Positions 13,775-24,400 of a stretch of DNA of 64,000 nt are shown here, in pieces. The translations under genes and the position numbers were made by a program. This DNA is from Gibbula magus (taxonomy: Eukaryota; Mollusca; Gastropoda; Trochida; Trochidae). Under the pieces are notes generated by a model, which was not told the origin of the DNA, searched no databases, and worked only from the letters and a program-made list of their open reading frames with translations. The stretch is from NCBI GenBank assembly GCA_936450465.1, contig OW388303.1, forward strand, positions 10,633,021 to 10,697,020, written 5' to 3'. How positions within the stretch are numbered: position 1 is the stretch's first letter; every line of letters begins with the position of its first letter.

Positions 13775-14270
13775 AATAACTCATCGTATCCCTATCATTA
13801 CATTACACGGTACTTCAAAACTCAATCAGTACACAATCAAGAGGGTATTGTTAAATTCTCTCTACAATACCATTAATACCGTATTTTGTATTTGTTCTCT
13901 GGACCACACATCCTCCAATGTTGAAAAAGGTTGCCCTCTCTGTCTAAAAGAAATCTACAATTGTTTCAAAATTGACGTTTTTAACAAATCAGCTTGATAA
14001 ATGATTTTCCAATTACAAACTGGGGGCCGACAAGGAAGCTGTCTGACCTGTATTTGTTCATGTATATAGCAAATATACACGCTTACGACATTTATGTTTA
14101 TATAAAAGAAAAGTTAAAAGCATTTATACAGTAAATATCTCCAGGACAGCACCCAGGTTGATATTTTTCAATGAAATAACTCCTTGGCATTTTTGTCAAA
14201 CAGCACATACAATGTTTGTCTATATGCTTGTGATGACATTACTTTAATTATAGGGTGGTATATAAACTAT

Positions 14271-14342
14271 TGATTGAACATATATTTTATTCATTTACGA
14301 AATAGATTGGGCACAAGTTATACAACTTATAGAAGCCCTCAC
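14271..14342 (-). repeat. Dispersed 72-bp tail motif, copy 1
   Basis: The minus-strand reading GGGCTTCTATAAGTTG...CTTGTGCCCAATCTATTTC...TGAATAAAATA matches 28366-28435 on the plus strand closely. A conserved short end with AATAAA suggests the 3' terminus of a retroposon family. Confidence 0.55.
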
Positions 14343-15424
14343 CACCTAGTCACCACAAATATTAAACTATCTATACCTATGCACATGTAAAACAAATTTC
14401 GTTACCAGATATGTACAAATGATAACTCTCAATTCTCGATAACCCTTGTGTATAATGATCGTCTATTCCTCATGTTGTAATCTTTTGTTGTATTAATACT
14501 GTTTCACTTTAAAGCTTTATGGTAATTAGTAATATGTAATGAACTGTTCGGAAAACATTTTCCCCCGAGAGAAGTTAAATATACACTAATATACAAGTTA
14601 TGCGAATATGCTGCATTTATCATCCATAGAATAACTGCACAATTTTTTAAGTAAATATAAGGTCTATTACATTGGCAATGAAGACAAACCACATTCATTG
14701 TTGGTCTTGTGGACGTATACAATCAATCCAAACTTTCTCCTTAGTTTACGCTTATAGAATCTATTCTTCAATAAACAGTCATCAAATACGAGAATGATTT
14801 TAATGATTGCTTTAATCTTATTTAGCTATTGGCAGCTTCCTTCTTGATACAAGAAAGCATGGTGCTGGTAAATGTGTCCATGATTATATTCGGTTTCCTA
14901 CAATCCTGTTCCGTCGGTGTATTTATATCCGAAATGCTAATTCAATCCCCCTGGTTCTCTTCTAGGATTCTTCCTCGCTTCGCGGAATGCTAGTTACTCA
15001 TATCATGTATTTTGTCAGTTAATGAAATGTCATGATTTTAAATTGGAGGGTCGTTCATAGGCATTCTTATTCGCGCGCTGCCAATATTGCTCGAATGAAA
15101 GTCATTTTATTGACTGGTTATTTATAGCGATATACGAGGCAAACCCTATGAAGACAATCAGGGAATTGGAGGATACAAATACACTGGTGAAGCAGGTTTC
15201 TTACTATATTTGGTAATTACAATTTGGTAATACAGAATGAATTTGCAGACCCTCTATAATAATATACAATGGTTTTGGCCATAAACCCTAGGTGCCATAC
15301 TTTGATTTCTGAGTCCCGGCTCATGAAGTGACTTAACGAGCCATTGAGAAACATACCAAATATTTGTCTCATTGGAAGACGTGCTAAGCAAAGAGTTTTA
15401 CGTGATCCCGACCAGGTCATTCCG

Positions 15425-18400
15425 CTAGTACCTATGTGAGTATGGGAAGTAAGTCCTATGCGAAGAATGATTGGAGGACGAGTTGTAGGTTGGTCGACGC
15501 TGATTGGCTCGTTGGTCGAGACTGCGGAACGTCCGGTCAAACCGGAACTCAAGTTCGTCCTCGTGAGGGACGTCGTGCTCCACACCGGAAGTGTGGAAAG
15601 AGGACGAGGAAGTGTATGGGAACTGAGATGTCCGGCTGGAATAAACTGGACCGGACAGTTTGGATCGGGCAGCTGAGAGGACATCTTGCGCTGCTTTCAC
15701 TGCGTCTGTGGTGTCCGGGCTTGCCTTCAAACTCTCGCGAGAGTCAGAGAATCCTAAACAGATATGTTACTTATTAATAAGCGTAGACGAACATCGACTA
15801 ACGTTGAGGTAAGCTAGGACATATCTTAATCTCTAATTAACGTCCAGTCACAATCCCACAAGACCCCAACCTCTCCCTGACTTGGATTATCTTCCACGCC
15901 ATGTAGACATGACTTCTACAGTGTCCTTGGCTGAATTTATATTTTTAAATTATAATTAGGTCATCGGCATGTTAATCATATAAGCTGGTTTATATGGAAC
16001 ATTCTGATTAAAATATCGGTATATTCAATGAATCATTTATATTAAAAGGCACAGTGGATGGTTAAGAAAATTGTAAAGCAGAAAGTTAACCAGTGGTTTT
16101 GACGTCCTTATCCTACCAACTTCCCCAGCAAAGCATAACTCGCGCCAGTCTTTTTGTGTAAGAAATTTCTGATTGCACTACCATGAACAAGCGCGGCACA
16201 CTGACACACCCGCACAGAAAGGTGACGGAATGCAACGATACTTAAATTAACCGGTGTTAGAAACCTATCAGGGATTTTGTCTATTGTTTCGTAGGTATCT
16301 TGTTTTCTCGTAATAACCCCTCATTATTATTTCATTCGGTATTTCTTCTGATAATAACCACGTATGAGGTTTTTATTGTGAAAGTAAGTTTTTACTTTTG
16401 ATAGTAAGACCCTAAATGAGACTAAGATTTTTTTCACAACTCAATTCATAACAATTATTATCGAAAAGTATACAAAGATAACTTTTTTAGAGTGTAGATG
16501 GCGGGAATCGAACTCGATACCCGTTGGTCTTTAAATCGGACGCTCTACCTCTACGCTACCGAGGAAGCCGAAAGAACTGTGTGGATTTCCTCTATTTACA
16601 GTCACACTGTCTCTGCCTCTATATAACGCTAGTCCGGGAGACTCTTTATAACGCAGAATTTGGGAATCAAACATTATATAATGTAAATTTTGACATTTGA
16701 CAGTTATAAAATAAATAAAAAACACTACCCGATAAGCGCTTACATTTATGTTTTACGGTATCTAAGTTAGATAAAACACTCTACCTCGGTTATGAAAGAA
16801 AGCTTCGCGGAAGTAAGACCTCAAGCTTCGCTTTCGGTCTTACTTCCCGCTCAGCTTTCTTACCTCGGGTTTTACAATCCCAAGCATAACCTCTGTATCG
16901 TGTTTTATCCTACACATAAACAAAACTGGCGCCAGTTATACATTGGGGGTAAAGTTGTTATTCTAGTAGCACACCCACCGGAGTCGGAGTTCCTGGAAGC
17001 CAGAGCAGCAGGAGGAGCAGAGGGAGAGGAGGACGCCCTGGCCTGGTACTTCTGTAGCTCCTCCTCCTGCATCTCCGCGATGTACTTCACAGAGTCCAGC
17101 TCGGACCTCAGTTTGTGGCAGAGACTCAGAGCTCCCTTCGAGATGTAGCTTTGAGGAACAAGCTCCGAGTCGAACGCCTTCTGCAGAGTCGTTTCAGACA
17201 TCAGAGAGAAGTTCAGTTGTTTCAGAAGCTCTTTTTGCTGGTCAGAACTCATCTTGTCTTTCTCTGAGGAAAAAAGAGAAATAAACGTTTTGTTTACTAA
17301 TATACTAGTAGGTAGAAGCAAACTGGCCAAATGGGTATCTGAAGGGTCATGTCAGACCCCAGGAGTTGAGCAGGTCCAGAGGTTCCTGCTATAGGTCAGA
17401 GACTCGAGACATAACCTAAGGACAAATAGTTAGGGTCGCCTTCTCAAAAGATATTTCAGACATAAAGGAAAAGTTTAGCAAGTTAAGATGTTTTTTAGTT
17501 CTATTAAGCGCCCAATTTCTTTTCTCTTTCAACCTAAATACAATCTGACAAGAGAAAAGGGGATTATCCGGCAATGTAAACATGTTTTAGAACACCCAAT
17601 GTTTGTTAGTCCTGAAGCTTCAGAATCAGAGAGTCATCTGATGAGTGCAATTGACAGTTTCTGTTGTTTTTTTTAAGCTACATGTATATACATGTATATC
17701 TTGAGATATATTTACCTACTGGAATGTACATGTACCCATGTACCAGTGTTTAACATTGATAAAACGATACCCTATAGGATATAAGTTCAGAAAGATCCAA
17801 AGGCCATGCGGCTGTCGTGAGCTCGCGTTAAAGATTGGATGAAAGGTCATCATTTGCAGCCGGCAAGTTATCTGTTCATCATTTCCGCCATGTATACAGA
17901 ATCCGTGTATGTTTGTTTGGTAATGATATTGCGTGTTAGAGTGAGTCCCATTCTCTCCCAAAGATGTTTCTCAACTCATAACTTCCCACGTAACCTATGT
18001 AAGAATTAGAACCCTTTCTTGGCTAGCAATAATAATTCTTAATTGATTGCAATCAAAGTTAGTTATACATAGTTTTAGTTCGGACAAGGCAGACATTATT
18101 CCGTGTAGCAAGCTCTCTTGCTTGAATTGAGAAATTGGTGAAATATGACCCAATTATAGCATGTGTAATGTGGGAAGAAATGAATTAAGTTACCTCTGTT
18201 GGAAGATAATTGATGAGTCCAAAACTTAATCGATTTCAAGGGCCCCATATAAGTAGAAAAACTATAACACTTGTTTGAAGTGCTAATTTGGATTGTTTTT
18301 GTATTTGTTTCATTGTTGACTGGAGAAGACGAAACCTATTTATTCTTTATTACGTTTTTATTAAACCTTCGAAGTTACTCGATCTCACCTGTTGGTAGCC

Positions 18401-21400
18401 TATAGTGTTTGGTTTTATCAGTGTACCGCCATGCTGTAAATAACACTAGTAATAACACTTGTCCTGTCGCCAAATGGTTATCAGAACCGTTACCCGCTGC
18501 TAAGATATGTCAAGTGTATGGGTATAAACATATCAGTACACTAGAAGTGGACGTGAAGAATACAGAGTAATAGAGTAGTCTCCCTTTAATAAAGCATAGG
18601 TATATTGGTACTACATTTGCGAGATTTTTCCTTTGAATACCTATGTGAGCAATATGGTAAGTAAACTAAAGAAAAAAGATTGTTATAATTTATTTTATTC
18701 TTATCATTACTTTATCGAGTGGATATAAGCTGTTGGGATAGTCAGTGCTGGTGATTGGTGCCTGACTCTGAGGGTGTGGGTTCGAATCCCGTAAGGGACT
18801 TGAAAAGTACAATAATTCGTACCATTGCAGATAACGTGATCACAGATATAACTCTGTTATATTTCTTCACTGTGTAAATTGCATGTATTTCTAATAACGT
18901 TACTCATTTATTCAATACATTGAACATTTTGGAAACTGATAGAGATTATTAACCAAGTGTGTTTCCGTATCATTAATATCATATTTTTGGAATAAAAATT
19001 GTATTATGCGAGCCTTTGGCGAGCATAATACATTATTTTTTATTCCAAATATATGATATTAATGATACGGAAACACACGAGGTTAATAATCTCTTTATCA
19101 TTTATGTCATTATTAAAATAAGCGTGTTTTTGTAGTAAAATTGGAAAGAGAATTGACCTAGTTTTAGCGTAGTAATATTATAGACGGTACATCAAAGTGA
19201 TGGTCACGACAACGGCTGTGAAGTGCCTAGAAATAGTTCTTAATTAAAAAATAAAATAAAACACGATGTGCGCGTTTATTAAAAAATCAACAATTGGTCG
19301 CTGATTTCTTATTCATGTAGATATTTTCAATCAATTCATATGCACCTATCTAATAATTAAAAAGCACTCATCACTTGGTCACGTCGCTAGAACAAGGGAA
19401 GTAACTCTAGTTTCAATGTTTTGGAAGCTGCGTTGCAGGGTTGATTCGGATTGCTGCATAACAGTATCTTTCACACTTAAACGGTAATTATTTGTGGGAT
19501 GAGGTTGTTTCTTTCGTTTATGACAATAAGTACCTATAAATGTATCTAATACCGTATGCTCAGCCCTCAAGAACTGCCGAAACGCTAGTGCGATCGACGA
19601 GGCGTGTCGGTTTGACGCTGACACATCAAATTCATTTTGTACACAGGACACTGCAGCTACTTGCTGATTCTGTTGGCCAATAGCGCACTGAAGTTTTGAA
19701 TGATTCTTAGATTAAATCTACAATTATCTTTACTTTGTTAAAACTGAAAATGCACAGTTTCATATCAGATGAATTTTTTTTTCGAATGTCCATTCTTTCA
19801 AGCGGAAATACACGGATAAACTCCCGGTTACGCTTTCCAGTGATTCGTAAACAGTTTTAGGATTCGCATGAAAGAGTGGAATTTTTCCGAAAGTAGTTCG
19901 TGTAATTGACCTTTGACCTGTTTTGCATATTTATCAGATTTGGATACCAAGTTTATCAGATTGCTTTATTGCATCGATAACACCCGCCATTATATGATAA
20001 TAAATATTATCAAATCCACCATTTTCAGGGTTATGTCTTTAGGGGTTAGTCCCTTGCTTCTGATATGTACCTCATCCGGTGGAATAGAGTGGTTTAAACA
20101 TATTTATTTCTTTTGAAGAACTGGATTAGGAAACAAGCTAAAAGCTTATCCGAATACCGCTCCAGAACAGAGGAATACAGTAAGGAGTAAGCAGAAACTC
20201 CGAAACCTGGTGTTTGTACACAAGAAGTTGTTATCAAACAAATAGTTTCTTGTTGTCCTACGTCTTCCATTTCTTAATGCCCTTCAGAGAGTTCATAAAG
20301 GTTATGTTCTTAAATCTATAAAATGCATTAATATATTTCTATGTGTAAACCTATACAAAACAAATATTATGTATGGCATTTGATTTATATTTCATAGGAA
20401 AATAAGGTTTAGGATTACATGTAGTTCAATATATTCAACAACACTCTTACATAACTGTTGCGAACTAAACATTTATTCGTTAATTTGTTTATTAAAGGGG
20501 ACACACACGCTGTGTTATAAAATAAGAAATTATTTATCTTATTTGTATAAGAATATTTACTTCTAGATACAACTGAAGAATATTAGTATAGCATGTGTAT
20601 TTAAAATTAGAAACACGATATTTTGATATAGTAGTTATTGATTCAATGTGTGACAGCACGTCAGAAGGTATTATACCAGTCATATGATAGTACGGGTATT
20701 GCTAGTGGCAGGTATGGATTAAGGTCACAACCTATGTTCATATCATGTTATCGACATATAATAGCTTGTCATTATAGGCTTCTCGACTGTACATTGTTGG
20801 CACTTAACCATAGCCTCTTGTCGCGAATCAGGTACCTTACAGCGCCGTGAGAAGAGTCAGTAGTTGAGATTGAAGTAATTTATGATAGCAACAATGCTTG
20901 ACTAATTTAGCTCGTCTTCCGATCCCGATTGGTTAGTTATAGCACAGTGTCGTTGTCAAAGCATAATGTCATTAATGACTAGTGTTGACAAGTTCATTCT
21001 TATGTATTTGTTACATAAACATATTTCATTTGTTGCGTTGTAATTTTCATTTACCACTAAGTGTCGTTGAGAATGTATTGTCAATATTCAGGTTTGTAAA
21101 TTTAACCTTCATATAGATATGTTATATTAGATGTCCTAATTAGGTGTCAAACGTGTCAAATTAGTTCTTGACTATTTACTGGATCTGTGATAAGAGTAAC
21201 GACATAGTCAATGAAAGCGATAGCTTTCACCATGAATCAAAAGGAATAACGAGAAAGAAACAATCTGAAGGAAAGCCAAAACAGCAGTCATAACAGCATA
21301 GTTACTATCGCTCTCTCTCTCCCAGTTTATGAATAAACACGTTCGATTATTATAATCTGATCTTTATTTATGTCATTTTGGAAGTTGGAAGTCAAAGAAG

Positions 21401-24400
21401 GACAGGTGTATGGATGACAACTTCTTTTTTAGGAGGGCGTGAATAGAGGAGTTTCCACCCATCCGCTTGTCCTAAATTTATCCGCTCCTGTGTTTCTTAG
21501 CGTTTCTTTGTCATGTATTGTGTTAAGAGCTCTGTCTGTATGTAAAGATATCTGTCAGTGTGTAAGATATGTCTGTCAAATATTTAAGGGTTAAATGATT
21601 GATTAAACGTAACAGTCAGTACAATACAGTACAAATTCAAGTTTCATTACATTCTAAATCATTATCTTCCCACAGAGGTTACTTCCTTCAGATTTCCGAT
21701 CCGAAGGGAGTAACCTCTGTGGGAAGAGAATGATTCTAAATATTTATTTGACACATTTTGCAAAAGATTTGTGTCAATATGTGAGTGTCAACGTGGTTCA
21801 ATTTGAATATATCAAGGTTTGTCAATTTGTGGATATATGAAGTACACGTGAGTGTCTATATACATACATTACTTACTTATGTAATCAGTTCGTGTCCCTA
21901 AATAATGTTTTACTATAATCTATGCTAATAAGTGCACGAAAACATTTTTGTCAGAGGACCAACACTATTGTTCACATTCAGTGACAGGGGACAACCTTTA
22001 ATCTCTGGTCATGCAAACACTATAGAGAATGTACACATTGAAGATTAAGTGCTTATAGCCCAAGGGCAGGTATTGATTTTAGTCACATGGACAATTTCTT
22101 GTTACAGAGAGCTCTGCTTTGATTTATCACCAACTCCTGGGAAAACTGTCGTGCATTACCGAGGACAGTCGGACATGTGAAATGTTTAACAATTCATTGA
22201 ATTAAATATTTCGGGTCCTAGTCAAAATGGTCACAAGAAAAAATGGCCACACTATGCGCAGGTCAAAATGGCCACAGACCCTTTGTCAAAATGGCTATAC
22301 CGAAATGTCAAATTATTTAGATTAGTGTCTGAGTCTGAGACAAAATATACTTTCTACCATCATCTTTTCCAGTTTCTCCCCATTAGATCCTTTAATGTTG
22401 CAGTTCAGTTCAAAGTAATGAAAATTAGCCAATAGAAAAATAATCTCAACTCATTTTAAGAAAGTCATTGTATGATAAAGAGATGTATTGAAATGATTGT
22501 TTTTCCTGTATGACCCCTTTGACATTTTCCATGGCCATTTTGACTTTTTGGTATGGCCATTTTGACTGAGATCAGTGTGGCCATTTGTTCGTATGGCTAT
22601 TTTGACTGAGGTCAGTGTGGCCATTTGTTCGTATGGCCATTTTGACTGAGGTCAGTGTGGCCATTTGTTCGAATGGCCATTTTGATCTGTTCCCAATATT
22701 TTTTTCATTTAACAATCCGATTTCAGACATACTGTATAAAGTATTTGATTGCAGACGATCCAGGGAAACACACGTTGCTCTAGCGCTATGGTCAATTACT
22801 GCATTTGGAAGGCTGCTTTAGCTTATGTATTATGTAATTTACGTATTAGTAAATGTCGCTCAGAAACTAGAATGTATATCCAACCTTTGATGAACAAGTT
22901 GAATTCTAACAGTGAAATAACGACATGCAGACAATTTGATTTTAACCCCAAGGGTATATATCATTCAGTAGCTTTGGTCATTTGGTGTTACCACGCAAAA
23001 GCCTAGGTCACAAGAGACTAGATCACAATGGTAATAACAGTCATAAACAAGAACTTTGTGATTAGAATCAGCTGCCCTAAAACATTGATGTGATCAAAGA
23101 TTATGTAGAATGCAACAGACACATTTTATTGCATTTAATCCCTAGGGCCTCCATCGGAAAAGGCCCGTATAAAGAAATTATTCATCCATATATTTATATC
23201 TATATATTTACATACATTAATTGTCGCTATTATTGTCATTTGCACTTGAATATTATATAAGCATTTATAAGAAACAGTATTTAACATGAACAAAGACATT
23301 TAGAATTATTGTTTATGTATACATGGGTATATGATTTGTAAAGCTTAGATAGTCGTAAGTACCATACATTATAACATTGGATTGCACATATCTTAGTAAT
23401 GAGAGAGCATCAAGGGTTAACTTTATCAAAATTACTTCAACATAATATTTCATTACTTGTAGAAGTATTGCAAAATTCAACAAGTACATTTTGAATGAAG
23501 AAGTTGATAATCTATACGAAGTTATTACCCTAAGGTATGCTCAAAGCCTACAATTATTACCCTGAAGGAATTGTACTTTCAGAGCTGCTACTAAGCATAA
23601 ATGGTCTCTGAGTCTGTCAATAGTATCATTAATAGAGGATACTTTCCATTAGTAAAATGTGGTGTTACGAACATTAAGTGCAAAGCAAACATAGAAAATG
23701 TATTTATATTGATAATAGGTGCTTGTATAGCTTAAGGCTATATACTATCACAAATATTTCGTTACTAAAGCTATTGTAACACAAATTTCATTCTCATCTG
23801 TGAAATGTATGAACAAGCACTCATTCAATTGAATAATGTTGTGCGTTTTCAATATTTTCTAACAACATCGCTACTATTGTTATGCGAAAGAGGTGTGCTG
23901 CAAGGGCGATGTTTCTCCCTCTTTTTATTTGGTTGTAAAAGTTGTATCTGAGTTCAGGGCATGTGCAACCGTAAATAAGTGGAAAAGCAAAGCCAAAAAT
24001 ATCAAGTACATGTATTCAAAAATAGACGTGTTCATTTGAAACAATATTTAAAGAAGCTGTACCATACAAACCATACTTTCCATGTTCGACGGTCGATTAC
24101 CAATATTTATTAAAAAAAAATTAGGTTAGGTACTAAGCTTTCGTTGTTAATACCTGGGGTACCTCGCGAGAGCTACCAGTTATCATAATGATCTAGAATT
24201 TTTAAAATTGTGAGCATACTTGTGTTGTTCAGTATTCATCGATAATAAACGAGTTAAAGGTGTACGGCAAGGGTGAACTCTCTCTCCATTCTTTTCTCTT
24301 CTTTATACAAACGTATGTATAATCAGAGAATATTGCATGATGCACATACCTCTTAAATGAAGTCAAATCATGTTTACGGTACAATAACTGTAAATAGAAG

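Larger units (their letters stand above)
11940..15424. other. Intergenic region between PRC1 5' end and the BTB-NPH3 3' end
   Basis: Strongly AT-rich spacer without a supportable gene. It holds a retroelement-like 3' tail with a TGTC microsatellite at 13670-13774 and a 72-bp tail motif at 14271-14342 that recurs inverted near 28.4 kb. An AATAAA hexamer on the minus strand (15111-15106), 314 bp past the BTB-NPH3 stop, could be that gene's polyadenylation signal. Confidence 0.6.

Noticed and set aside
15217..15684. Minus-strand 155-codon frame overlapping BTB-NPH3 exon 3
   Set aside because: It is out of frame with the spliced protein, and the phase from exon 2 selects the other frame.
16493..16569. 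Functional tRNA gene
   Set aside because: Boxes A and B are recognisable, but the anticodon arm and T stem do not fold into a cloverleaf.
19534..19700. Minus-strand open segment ending in a good donor (ATAG|gtactt), phase compatible with BTB-NPH3 exon 2
   Set aside because: It has no in-frame ATG, a stop just upstream and no NPH3 similarity. The long exon at 24879-26043 joins exon 2 in the correct phase and restores the conserved NPH3 order.
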